From NCBI RefSeq assembly GCF_025353885.1, contig NZ_JANXNX010000096.1:1-49726 (forward strand): a stretch of 49,726 nucleotides of DNA, given 5' to 3'. Both the position numbers and the translations under genes were made by a program. This stretch comes from Sphingomonas sp. (GTDB lineage Bacteria; Pseudomonadota; Alphaproteobacteria; Sphingomonadales; Sphingomonadaceae). This document shows positions 19,201 through 26,522 of the stretch, one piece after another. Under the pieces are notes generated by a model. That model ran no database searches. It was given only the letters and a program-made list of their open reading frames with translations, and was not told the origin of the DNA. Positions within the stretch are counted from its first letter, which is position 1. Each line of letters opens with the position of its first letter.

Positions 19201-20663
19201 CCAACGCCACCGGTGACGTGTTCCTGACCAGCACGGGCGGCAACGTTGCTGTCGATCATGTCGGCGATAGCGACAATGGTCTGCCCACGCCTTCGAACCT
19301 CGCAATCACCGCGTTCGCAGACGTCATCCTCGGCGCCAAGGTGACCACAAGCGGTCGCCTGGTCGTCCAGTCGGGCGTGCTTGGCGCGACCGGCCAGTCA
19401 CCCGGGGTGACGACGATCAACGGTATTGCTTCGGGTGCGACGATGAGCTTCGGGTCGACCGATATCGTCATCTCCCCGAACGCGCGGGTTGGCACGGCCG
19501 GGACGACCACTTCGGTCGCATTCCTCAACCGGTCGATCGCCACGACCACGATCGGCGGCAGCGCCACGACCACCGGCTATGTGCTGGACAACGCCGAACT
19601 GCAGCGCGTGTTTTCCAACAATCTCGGGGTGTTCCGCAACCTTCCGCCTACTCCGGCATCGACGGGAAGCCAGACACCTGCTCGAGTGATGTCAAACGCC
19701 GCGCCGAATGTCATCATCGACACACTAACTCTGAACGGCGGCACCGGTGGCGCGTTCTCCGGCGGGACCTTCGCGATTAAGTCCGATGGCAAGGTGCAAA
19801 TTGTGGGTGCCGTCGCACTAACAAACCTGACGACCGGCAATCGATTCGAAATCAACGCGGCTGATGCGATCGAAGCATTGCCGACCGGTTCGGTGACGAT
19901 GACCGGCTCCACGAACGTGTTGACCGGAACTCTGGCACTGAATTCCGCCGATATCTTTGCCGGATCGTCGGCGGCGCTTGCCGACATTGCTGCTGCCGCC
20001 GATCTTGGAGCGGCCAGCACCCGGATCGACCGGAACGATACTACCCCCGCGAGCGACAATGGCTATTTCGCCGCAGGTGGGATCATCGCGACGGTCGACA
20101 ACAATATATATATCCAGAACACCGGCGCTTCGACGATGGCCAACACCGATTTCGATGCGCGGCGCGGTTTCACCGTCGGCGCTGGAGGCTTCACCGTCGT
20201 CCAGAATACACCCGGGGTAATCAAGATAGCCGTGAACGGTCGCCAGGTCGTCAGCACCGCTCAGGGCGAATTCTTCACAGGCTTCGACCTCGTTCCGCGG
20301 ATCAACATCATTGGCTACGATAGCGCGTCGGCCAATGGCTCGGTTGTACAGACGCGGGGCAGTTTCGATCCGCTGTCGACGATCAACGGTTGCCGGATTT
20401 TGGCGACGAGCTGCAGCGGTGCCGGCGTGATCGTGCCGGACCCAGGCACCAGCATCGCGCGCGACACCATCGAACACGCGGTCGAACAATTCCAGGCTGA
20501 GGGACAGTTACTGCCGATTGCGCTCGTCCAGTTCCAGGATTTCAAGGGCTTCATCGACCAACCCGTCATCGACGAACCTGTCACGGGTGCCGGCAACGAC
20601 GATCTGTACTCGCTCGATGACTCGCAGCTTTGCGATCGCGACCAGAAGCCGCCGTGTAAATAG
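13209..20663 (+). CDS. Giant two-partner secretion exoprotein (filamentous haemagglutinin type), glycine-rich
   Basis: 2484 aa. A long signal sequence (to about residue 47, ...HAPKAAAQA) precedes a haemagglutination-activity/TPS domain (about 48-290) with AIINWNP and SPGGIVVG (159-166) where classical proteins have NPNGI. The middle is made of beta-helix-like repeats rich in GG, with a very glycine-rich, PGRS-like stretch at about 1265-1470 (GGVGGLGGAGG, GGNGGFGGAGGSG). The C-terminal third has further beta-helix-type repeats and ends with a short Cys-containing tail. It should form a long fibre on the cell surface or be released, acting in adhesion or biofilm. No toxin (CdiA-CT-like) domain or immunity gene is apparent. 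Gene length and uninterrupted frame argue that it is functional. Confidence 0.9.
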   Translation: MNRPFVKSVNRTDPAGKARISRYQLLASCAVAITLAATAHAPKAAAQAYLDRALQGSSTVVAGSATITRSATLDTINVNSPQAIINWNPETGGPLAPGTINFLQTGTTATFNGTADYIVLNRIIPTDQTRAISINGNVNSTITIGSSLSAPGGSVWFYSPGGIVVGAGAAFNVGNLVLTAADIELGYGSDLYNTAGSKTIHFRGGDTNSQINIMPGASITQTKANSYLAVFAPVINQGGTVQVNGQVAYLAATQADVTIDLGLFAVNFIAGSTGGNSITHTNSTTGATQDPAAFNNIYLATIAKNDAISSLLVSGTLGYTPAANAGIVNGQVVLSAGYNVSNADRAVSPITTKFAGTGVGNITLGNSQFTVNTTAQASNAFVASPALGGVINFVANATLGGAKSATLTANRNERIQSGGSLLLNAFDGAVGGTATATASFELGYGATAGVINVGGGFNLDTTGLGIGAVGGTATLNVDGGQVYAGTINLFADARVGGTAGGNATAGSALLNVTDSRSYIQAMGLGLNASAVGGDNVAGAGGSATGGTAVATISAGTIALAPSLGVYALGIGGSASTGVGGNGTGGTASVAVNGATLTIGDGRIDASGIGGNSDNQAGFGKGGSAALSVLNSTTPGQGLIANDLFITANGAGGEYGYGVASASTAGPGTGGIASLTVDSGSFAVRRTTVSAGGFGGYASDGGVAGNGKGGTTSFKVTGGSVLSVESARFLAEGGSIGVYSGAPVVFAANGGRGDGGVVNVDLLGGTTTFASANSTPLFDVSADGYGGNAFSTAANPGLTAGAGTGGTIKFTVGGGTVSAPTTSIHADGFGGTVAQSFDFATVGGAGKGGSVTFDAPAGSYAGSFTITANGEGQSGGSSGNAGSGVPVGAGGAGIGGGVDFTAGGANFNTDSLQLQALGNGGNGGGVETGYGSVGGSGGAGGNSSGGKVTLAITAGSSRFSSISGTVRSAAGSGGNAEVGYGALNVVGGKGGNALGGGSVAVAINGGVTQVNQISVDAGASAGSGSFIQTGYSNFETATATAAAGGNATAGIATVTLAGQVDNLDSVSVTSNARAGSGGNGDLGSIGGNAIGGSSRLIIDGTGVRLGSVDISSASFGGAGNYAKTGSGSSGGNALGGATSFELTNGGSLTFTDTRPSFSMNSSAEGGFGGSVGEAFAGGNGGNAQGGQISIIATTASLDLTGPTRNLVATATAGSGGDGGSGDGPIPSAGGAGGNGGDALGGSIALRSTGADASFNLGDAEFGYGVAGYGGVGGLGGAGGRGTNGIDGGIGVSGTNGGDGFSGGLGGDGGRGTGGFLNIEASDSGSFSFGSQTLEASGYGGDAGVGGPGGNGGFGGAGGSGIAGALGQNGGAGASGGNGGFGGNQGNIGRAGPGIGGVVVLNALGGSLSGGDLTVKAAGNSGFASPFFGGEGGGGFGGSGGAAGAGGAPGGQIGGNPAPTTGPRGTDGQNGLNGSSSEFGSIDPNSSGGAIVFATSSNGDFTGSMNFGQVDATVEGVTNTPFGAQRNGNFGTIEFNNIGPNRIDQTIQFAGLNATAGFSSQEDSSGSIKFQLDNPLLVSGDVTLNSSGTIGIAATGGGSLQALGAVSIATGSDIAISHATPFLSDTLPAFVTLRGDSISLTSGTGINAGGSSIVGLNDIFIQSYESVALGQVKSGGELRVFGRGLTFDSLLSEGDMRIVAYADDLVGGSATATNGSFQAEAGYGSINLGTVTAGNAATLFTRGAVTLGAGKSGYNFIIDAGTTVDATRITTTGIGNLDDTANVQITAGGAVNVGHAEAFNDILVNSASFATGGNTLIAGDNINIATLGDSALGVSTANGRIDVTAGGAIAFTSIGAGSDVNLSAANGDIAGGAATAGGSMSLQSVSGSVSFSDIRAGLGITVTTPGTITGASARLDGGTLRLNGGRGITVSTVASGGRVELRAPNGAIIVDTDLSAGTRLFALGQSLRLQSKGALSAESLIATQGGIDVTTSGNLLTDITNATGDVFLTSTGGNVAVDHVGDSDNGLPTPSNLAITAFADVILGAKVTTSGRLVVQSGVLGATGQSPGVTTINGIASGATMSFGSTDIVISPNARVGTAGTTTSVAFLNRSIATTTIGGSATTTGYVLDNAELQRVFSNNLGVFRNLPPTPASTGSQTPARVMSNAAPNVIIDTLTLNGGTGGAFSGGTFAIKSDGKVQIVGAVALTNLTTGNRFEINAADAIEALPTGSVTMTGSTNVLTGTLALNSADIFAGSSAALADIAAAADLGAASTRIDRNDTTPASDNGYFAAGGIIATVDNNIYIQNTGASTMANTDFDARRGFTVGAGGFTVVQNTPGVIKIAVNGRQVVSTAQGEFFTGFDLVPRINIIGYDSASANGSVVQTRGSFDPLSTINGCRILATSCSGAGVIVPDPGTSIARDTIEHAVEQFQAEGQLLPIALVQFQDFKGFIDQPVIDEPVTGAGNDDLYSLDDSQLCDRDQKPPCK
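16980..17600 (+). repeat. Glycine-rich low-complexity coding repeat in the exoprotein
   Basis: Within the exoprotein, GGC/GGN-rich codons encode runs of GG-X-GG units, so the DNA is repetitive at short scale (GGCGG, GGAGG). A small hexamer-like tract (ACGGCA repeated) occurs at about 16314-16335. Such stretches are prone to slippage or recombination, which may make the repeat number differ between strains. Confidence 0.6.
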
Positions 20664-20688
20664 CAGTCGGCCTCTTTAGCCGGTTGAC

Positions 20689-20717
20689 GGGGGCGGCGCG
20701 ATTGCCGCAACGCCCCC
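20689..20717 (+). promoter_or_regulatory. Inverted repeat immediately before the cysS start
   Basis: GGGGGCG (20689-20695) and CGCCCCC (20711-20717) are perfect inverted repeats separated by 15 nt, ending 2 nt before the ATG at 20720. There is no Shine-Dalgarno in the usual window. The stem could limit access to the start codon, serve as part of a terminator for the exoprotein gene (no T-run seen), or mean that cysS is read from a leaderless or processed transcript. Confidence 0.4.
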
Positions 20718-20719
20718 TT

Positions 20720-22168
20720 ATGACAGCTATACCGATCCGCCTTTTCAATAGCATGACCCGCTCGATTGAAGCCTTCGTGCCGATTGAGCCTGATCACGCC
20801 CGCATCTATTCGTGCGGACCGACCGTGTATCACTACGCCCACCTCGGCAATCTGCGCGCTTATGTGTTCACCGATACCTTGCGGCGGACGTTAGAATATA
20901 AGGGGCTGGAGACGACCCATGTCATCAACATTACCGACGTTGGGCACCTGACCTCCGACGCGGATGTCGGCGACGACAAGATGGAGGCGGCCGCCGCGCG
21001 TGAACAAAAGACTATCTGGGACATCGCCGCCCATTACACTGCCGCATTCAAAGCCGACGTCGCGGCACTCAACATCCGCCAGCCGACGCGCTGGTCGATC
21101 GCCACCGACCATATCGAGGACATGGTGAATTTCGCCGAAAAGATCGCGCCAGAGCATTGCTACGAATTGCCGACCGGCCTGTACTTCGACAGTAGTTCGG
21201 TGGCCAACTACGGCAGCCTCGCTCGCGCGCTTACCGACGAAGGCGAAGGTCGCATCGCCGGGGTCAGCGGTAAGCGCCATGCGTCGGACTTCGCGATCTG
21301 GCGCAAATCAGCGGTTGGCGAACAGCGCCAGATGGAGTGGGATTCGCCATGGGGCAAGGGCGCGCCGGGCTGGCATCTCGAATGTTCGGTGATGAGCATC
21401 AAATATCTGGGACCGCAATTCGACATTCATACCGGCGGCATCGACCATCGCGAGATTCATCATCCGAACGAGATCGCCCAGAACCAGGCTTACACCGGCA
21501 CGGCGGCAACGGGCGCTAACTGGTGGATGCACAATAACTTCCTGATCACGCGCACGGGCCAAAGTGCGGCAAAAATGTCGAAGTCGGAGGGCCCGATCGC
21601 GACGCTGCAGGCGCTTGTCGATCGCGGCATCCATCCCCTCGCCTATCGCCTGATGTGCCTGTCAGCCCATTATCGCAGCGAGCTTGAGTTTTCGGGTGAA
21701 AATTTGATGGCCGCGCTCACCCGCCTGAAACGGCTCGTGATGGTGGTGGTGCCCCTTCGCGGGAATGAGGATGAGGTGATCCTTTCGCCCGCCGCAACCC
21801 TGCTGCTCGACAGGTTCGACGAAGCGATCAGCGACGATCTGGCGCTGCCCCGCGCGCTGCCGTTGATCGAGGAAGCGGCCACCACAAAGGCATTTAGGCC
21901 TGCCGTCCGACTTCACCTGGTAGAGCGCATGGATGCGGTCCTCGGCCTACGCCTCGACAGCATCGACCGCCTCGACCTGCGATTAAGGCCGGTTGATGCC
22001 GCATTGACCGACGACCAGGTTGAGGCGCTGCTGGCCGCGCGAAAAGAAGCGAGGGCCGCCAAAGACTTCGTCGAATCTGACCGCATCCGCGACGCTCTCG
22101 TCGCTGCCGGGATCGAGGTCATGGACGGAGATGCGCTGGGCTGGGACTGGAAGCTCGACCTGACATGA
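20720..22168 (+). CDS. cysS: Cysteine--tRNA ligase
   Basis: 482 aa. It charges tRNA-Cys with cysteine in the cytoplasm. The class I signature is present as HLGN (residues 41-44, family form HIGN/HIGH) and KMSKS (285-289). Zn-binding residues include Cys32 in SCGPTV and the C/H set in WHLECS and DHREIHHPNE. The anticodon-binding C-terminal helix (ARKEARAAKDFVESDRIRD) is complete. The ATG at 20720 is used because upstream in-frame codons add residues absent from the family, although no Shine-Dalgarno precedes it. The stop overlaps the ATG of the dehydrogenase (ATGA), so the two are coupled. The gene is normal in length and looks like the housekeeping enzyme. Confidence 0.93.
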   Translation: MTAIPIRLFNSMTRSIEAFVPIEPDHARIYSCGPTVYHYAHLGNLRAYVFTDTLRRTLEYKGLETTHVINITDVGHLTSDADVGDDKMEAAAAREQKTIWDIAAHYTAAFKADVAALNIRQPTRWSIATDHIEDMVNFAEKIAPEHCYELPTGLYFDSSSVANYGSLARALTDEGEGRIAGVSGKRHASDFAIWRKSAVGEQRQMEWDSPWGKGAPGWHLECSVMSIKYLGPQFDIHTGGIDHREIHHPNEIAQNQAYTGTAATGANWWMHNNFLITRTGQSAAKMSKSEGPIATLQALVDRGIHPLAYRLMCLSAHYRSELEFSGENLMAALTRLKRLVMVVVPLRGNEDEVILSPAATLLLDRFDEAISDDLALPRALPLIEEAATTKAFRPAVRLHLVERMDAVLGLRLDSIDRLDLRLRPVDAALTDDQVEALLAARKEARAAKDFVESDRIRDALVAAGIEVMDGDALGWDWKLDLT

Positions 22169-23106
22169 CCACGGCCGTACTCAGCGCCATGGTGCGTCCC
22201 TTTGTCGAGCCATATCTGCCCATCGACATCGATGTGAACTGGTTCGCAACCAAGGCTGAGGCGCTCGAATACGCGCCGGGCGCGGAGATTGGCTGGTTCG
22301 ACCTGTACAAACGACAGGACATGCTGCCGATCATCCACGCCGCAACGAAAATGAAGTGGCTGAACTCGCTCTACGCCGGGGTCGACGGCCTTCCGCTCGA
22401 TCTGCTCGCCGATCGCGGCGTCGTATTCACCAACGGCGCGGGCATCAACGCGATCACGATCGCCGAATATGTCGTCATGGGGATGCTGACCATCGCCAAG
22501 GGCTATCGGCAAGTCGTCCAGGCACAGGACCGGCACGAATGGCTCAGGATCCCCCCGGGCCGGGCCGAACTGGCAGGCAGCAAGGCGTTGCTGATCGGCT
22601 ATGGCGCAATCGGCAAGCTGATCGAAAAACGATTAGCCGCATTCGACGTGGACATTAGCAAGGTGCGGCGAACCACCGGTGACGCGACCACGCTGGGCCC
22701 TGACGACTGGCGGGCGCGACTGGGCGAATTCGATTGGATCATTCTTGCCCTGCCGGCCACGCCTGAAACGGAGCACCTAATCGGACGACCGGAGCTTGAT
22801 GCGATGAAGCCGACTGCGACGCTGCTGAATATCTCGCGCGGGTCAGTCATCGATCAGGACGCGCTGGTGGATGCGTTGTCCAGGCGGCGGATCGCTGCGG
22901 CGTTTCTGGATGTTACAACGCCCGAACCGCTGCCGCCCCACCACTCGCTGTGGACACTCGACAATGCGCACATCACAATGCACCTTTCGGGTCAGTCGCA
23001 GGACAAGATGGCAGCGCGTGCGGCCGCCTTGTTCCTTGAAAATCTGAACAACTATCTGGGCGGGAAACCGCTCGCAAACGTCGTGGACCTTCGGCGCGGA
23101 TACTGA
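22165..23106 (+). CDS. D-isomer-specific 2-hydroxyacid dehydrogenase
   Basis: 313 aa. NAD(P)-dependent reduction of a 2-oxoacid to a D-2-hydroxyacid, cytoplasmic. The Rossmann motif is GYGAIG (in LLIGYGAIGKLIEK). Catalytic residues of the family can be placed: Arg in ISRGSVIDQDALVDAL, Glu in TPEPLPPHH and His in ITMHLSGQ. The substrate cannot be read from the sequence; the N-terminal part differs from lactate and phosphoglycerate enzymes. It overlaps cysS by 4 nt and precedes the ThDP enzyme by 76 bp, so it may act on 2-oxoacids or aldehydes handled by the next two genes, though this is inference. Confidence 0.87.
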   Translation: MTTAVLSAMVRPFVEPYLPIDIDVNWFATKAEALEYAPGAEIGWFDLYKRQDMLPIIHAATKMKWLNSLYAGVDGLPLDLLADRGVVFTNGAGINAITIAEYVVMGMLTIAKGYRQVVQAQDRHEWLRIPPGRAELAGSKALLIGYGAIGKLIEKRLAAFDVDISKVRRTTGDATTLGPDDWRARLGEFDWIILALPATPETEHLIGRPELDAMKPTATLLNISRGSVIDQDALVDALSRRRIAAAFLDVTTPEPLPPHHSLWTLDNAHITMHLSGQSQDKMAARAAALFLENLNNYLGGKPLANVVDLRRGY

Positions 23107-23182
23107 TACCAACCCGCTGCTGATGCGGGAGCCTACCCGCCCGGGTCGCTGACAAGTTATTCAACTGGGGGATACGCGACTC

Positions 23183-24829
23183 ATGACCAAGGCTTCGGAC
23201 CTTTTCATTCAGTGCCTCGAAGATGAGGGCGTCGAGTATATTTTTGGCGTGCCCGGAGAGGAAAATCTTGATTTCCTCGATTCCCTGTCGCGGTCGACCA
23301 AGATCAAGCTGATCCTGACACGGCACGAACAGGGCGCTGGTTTCATGGCCGCCACCTATGGGCGTCACACCGGCAAGACCGGCGTGTGCCTCGCGACGCT
23401 GGGCCCCGGCGCAACCAATTTCGTGACGGCGGGCGCCTATGCCCAACTCGGTGGCATGCCGATGATGATGATTACCGGGCAAAAGCCGATCAAGAAGTCG
23501 AAGCAGGGCCGGTTCCAGATCCTCGACGTCGTTGCGATGATGGGACCCATCACCAAATATACCCACCAACTGGCAAGCGCGGACAATATCCCGAGCCGGG
23601 TGCGTGAGGCGATCCGGCTTGCCGAAGAAGAAAAGCCGGGCGCGGTCCATCTAGAACTGCCCGAGGATATCGCCGACGAGCAGACCGATTCCACCCCCAT
23701 TCCGCGCAGCATCGCGCGCCGTCCCTCTGCGGATGCAAAGGCGGTCGCCGCTGCGGTTGAGAAGATTCAGGCGGCCAAGGCTCCGGTGCTGGTGATCGGC
23801 GCGGGCGCCAACCGCACGATGACATCGAAGATGCTGCTGGAGCTGGTCGAAAAAACCGGCATCCCTTTCCTGACCACCCAATTGGGCAAGGGCGTCATCG
23901 ACGAACGTCATCCGAAATTCGTCGGGTGCGCCGCGCTCAGTGCGGGCGACTTCGTTCATCGCGCCGTCGAAGCCTCAGACTGCATCGTCAACATCGGTCA
24001 CGACGTCATTGAAAAGCCGCCCTTCTTCATGCGCCCGGGCGGCCCGCACGTCATTCACATCTCGTCGAAATCGGCCGAGGTCGATCCCGTTTACTTCCCG
24101 CAAATCGAAGTCATCGGCGATATCGCCAATGCCATCTGGCAGATCAAGGAATCGATCGTCGTTAATCCCGCGTGGCAGTCGGACGTCATGTTAAAGGCGC
24201 GGGCCGCCGAAGTGGCGCACACGGCCAGCCTGTCGGGGGATCAGCGTTTCCCGATTTACCCCCCCCATCTGGTCGAACAAGTGCGCTGCGCAGTGCCAGA
24301 CGATGGCATTATCTGCCTGGATAATGGGGTTTATAAAATCTGGTTTGCGCGTGGGTATACTGCGTACAAGCCGAACACCGTGTTGCTCGACAATGCGCTG
24401 GCCACGATGGGCGCGGGCCTGCCCAGCGCGATGATGTCGTCGATGGTCTATCCCGATCGCAAGGTCATGGCGATCTGCGGCGACGGTGGGTTCATGATGA
24501 ATTCGCAGGAGATGGAAACGGCGGTTCGGCTGAAGCTGAACCTCACCGTGCTGATCCTGAACGACAATAGTTATGGCATGATTCGCTGGAAGCAGGCGAA
24601 CATGGGCTTCAAGGACTGGGGCCTGACCTATGGCAACCCCGACTTTGTGAAATATGCTGAAAGCTATGGCGCGTTCGGTCACCGGGTCGAAAGTGCTGCC
24701 CATTTGGACGAATTGTTGCGGCACACTATGGCGACGCCGGGGGTTCACCTCATCGACTGCCCAGTTGATTATTCAGACAACGACCGCATCCTCAATCACG
24801 ACATCAAAGAACTGGCAAAAGCGGTTTGA
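23183..24829 (+). CDS. Acetolactate synthase large-subunit-like ThDP enzyme
   Basis: 548 aa. ThDP- and Mg-dependent 2-oxoacid carboligase/decarboxylase, cytoplasmic. The ylide-activating Glu is E49 (TRHEQGAG). The ThDP-binding motif runs from GDGGFMMN (433-440) to NDNSYG (N460). SKQGRFQILDVVAMM and NIPSRVREA are typical of the single-subunit branch that is often annotated as acetolactate synthase. No regulatory ilvH-type subunit gene lies nearby, which argues against the branched-chain biosynthetic enzyme. The aldehyde dehydrogenase starts 24 bp downstream with its own GGAG, so the pair may form or use an aldehyde made by decarboxylation. Alternative: another ThDP lyase of the same superfamily. 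Confidence 0.85.
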   Translation: MTKASDLFIQCLEDEGVEYIFGVPGEENLDFLDSLSRSTKIKLILTRHEQGAGFMAATYGRHTGKTGVCLATLGPGATNFVTAGAYAQLGGMPMMMITGQKPIKKSKQGRFQILDVVAMMGPITKYTHQLASADNIPSRVREAIRLAEEEKPGAVHLELPEDIADEQTDSTPIPRSIARRPSADAKAVAAAVEKIQAAKAPVLVIGAGANRTMTSKMLLELVEKTGIPFLTTQLGKGVIDERHPKFVGCAALSAGDFVHRAVEASDCIVNIGHDVIEKPPFFMRPGGPHVIHISSKSAEVDPVYFPQIEVIGDIANAIWQIKESIVVNPAWQSDVMLKARAAEVAHTASLSGDQRFPIYPPHLVEQVRCAVPDDGIICLDNGVYKIWFARGYTAYKPNTVLLDNALATMGAGLPSAMMSSMVYPDRKVMAICGDGGFMMNSQEMETAVRLKLNLTVLILNDNSYGMIRWKQANMGFKDWGLTYGNPDFVKYAESYGAFGHRVESAAHLDELLRHTMATPGVHLIDCPVDYSDNDRILNHDIKELAKAV

Positions 24830-24853
24830 AGAGCCGGGTAAACGGAGACTGAA

Positions 24854-26296
24854 ATGGCCATATTAAAAGACGTTTACCCACTCTATCTTGCAAACGAAGC
24901 CAGGCAGCCGAATACCGATCTTGAAGTTACCGACAAGTTCACCGGTAAGGTCGCGTTCCGCTGTGCGCAGGCCGATGCCGCGACCATCAATGCTGGAATT
25001 GCAGCCGCGGTCGAGGCTGCGGAACCCATGGCACGCATGGCCGCCTATGAGCGGCAGGCAGTCCTGATGCATTGCGTGACGCGGTTTATCGAAAGGTTTG
25101 GCGAACTGGCCTATGCGCTGTGTGTCGAGGCGGGCAAGCCGATCAAGGACAGCGAGGGTGAGGTCGGGCGGCTGATCGACACGTTCCGCATCGCTGCCGA
25201 AGAGTCGGTTCGCATCACCGGCGAGGTCCAGCCCCTCGACATCGCGGCGCGGGCAAAGGGCTATCAGGGCATCTGGAAACGCGTTCCTATCGGACCGTGC
25301 AGCTTCATTTCGCCATTCAACTTTCCCCTCAACCTCGCCGCGCACAAGATCGCGCCAGCGCTCGCGGTCGGCTGCCCGTTCGTCATGAAACCTGCGAGTC
25401 GGACCCCCCTGGGGGCGCTCATCATCGGCGAGGTGCTGGCCGAAACCGACTTGCCGAAGGGCGCCTTCTCGATCCTGCCGGCCCATCGTGACGGGGCGGA
25501 CCTGTTTACCACCGACGACCGGTTGAAACTGTTGAGCTTTACCGGATCGCCGGCGGTCGGATGGGACTTGAAGGCAAAGGCGGGCAAGAAGAAGGTCGTT
25601 CTCGAACTGGGCGGGAATGCCGCCGTCATTATCGACCATGATGCCGACCTGGACGACGCGCTGGAACGCGTGATTTTCGGGGCTTTCTATCAGTCGGGAC
25701 AGTCTTGCATTGGCGTCCAGCGCATCATCATTCACGAGCGTGTTTACGACCAATTTCGCGACATGCTCGTGGCAAGGACCCGCACATTGGTTTCGGGCGA
25801 CCCCAAGGACCGCAACACGTTCATCGGTCCGATGATAGACGTGAACGAGGCCACGCGGCTCGATAACTGGATACAGGAGGCGGTGGCCGCTGGCGCAACG
25901 CTGTTGTGCGGCGGTGGACGACAGGGGGCGATGCTGGAGGCGACGCTGCTCGAAAACACGCCGCGCGACACCAGGGCTTATCGCGAAGAAGCGTTCGGGC
26001 CGGTCGCGCTGTTGTCAAAATTCAGCGACTTTGACGCGGCGCTGGACGAGGTCAACGACAGCAAGTTCGGATTGCAGGCTGGCATCTTCACGCGCGATCT
26101 TTTCAAGACGCTTGACGCATGGGACCGGCTCGAGGTCGGGGGCGTGGTGATCAACGACGTGCCAAGCTACCGCGTCGACAACATGCCCTATGGCGGCGTC
26201 AAGGATTCGGGGCTGGGCCGCGAGGGGGTGAAGTTCGCGATGGAGGACATGAGCGAAATCCGCAATCTCGTGATCCGTCGTACCGAACGGGCTTAG
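24854..26296 (+). CDS. NAD(P)-dependent aldehyde dehydrogenase
   Basis: 480 aa. It oxidises an aldehyde to the acid (or acyl) in the cytoplasm. Catalytic residues are in place: N156 in SPFNFPLN, E251 in ELGGNA and nucleophile C285 in GQSCIGVQR, with a C-terminal EEAFGPV and GGVKDSGLGREG. Sequence style is nearest to lactaldehyde/glyceraldehyde-3-phosphate-type ALDHs, but the substrate is unknown. The ATG at 24854 has GGAG 7 nt upstream. It sits directly behind the ThDP enzyme, suggesting oxidation of the aldehyde released there. A GC-rich stem at 26303-26323 follows the stop. Confidence 0.88.
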   Translation: MAILKDVYPLYLANEARQPNTDLEVTDKFTGKVAFRCAQADAATINAGIAAAVEAAEPMARMAAYERQAVLMHCVTRFIERFGELAYALCVEAGKPIKDSEGEVGRLIDTFRIAAEESVRITGEVQPLDIAARAKGYQGIWKRVPIGPCSFISPFNFPLNLAAHKIAPALAVGCPFVMKPASRTPLGALIIGEVLAETDLPKGAFSILPAHRDGADLFTTDDRLKLLSFTGSPAVGWDLKAKAGKKKVVLELGGNAAVIIDHDADLDDALERVIFGAFYQSGQSCIGVQRIIIHERVYDQFRDMLVARTRTLVSGDPKDRNTFIGPMIDVNEATRLDNWIQEAVAAGATLLCGGGRQGAMLEATLLENTPRDTRAYREEAFGPVALLSKFSDFDAALDEVNDSKFGLQAGIFTRDLFKTLDAWDRLEVGGVVINDVPSYRVDNMPYGGVKDSGLGREGVKFAMEDMSEIRNLVIRRTERA

Positions 26297-26302
26297 GCGC
26301 CG

Positions 26303-26323
26303 CGTCCGGAGTGACGCCGGGCG
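26303..26323 (+). terminator. Possible GC stem-loop after the aldehyde dehydrogenase gene
   Basis: CGTCCGG pairs with CCGGGCG (one T-G pair, 7-nt loop) 6 nt after the stop. No T-run follows, so this would be a weak or Rho-assisted terminator. Confidence 0.3.
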
Positions 26324-26522
26324 ACGACTGGGGCTTCACAGACTGGGCCGTAAATCTATGCGGCTGGCCAGATCAACCCAATTCCCGCCTTGCCACGGAG
26401 GTCGTTACGCCGTTAAAGTCCCCGCAAATAAGGGGTCGCACGCTAGTTTTCAGGTCTAATCGACCGACCCCATGCGGGGCCGGACGGGGGGTTATGCGGT
26501 GCGGGAGTTTTTCAGTGTAACG

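Noticed and set aside
13352-20257. Long reverse-strand frames opposite the exoprotein gene
   Set aside because: They arise from the GC-rich repetitive coding sequence, have no start context, and their products are low-complexity Pro/Ala/Val strings.
13209-20663. Contact-dependent inhibition (CdiA) toxin
   Set aside because: No C-terminal toxin motif or small immunity gene follows; the next gene is cysS.
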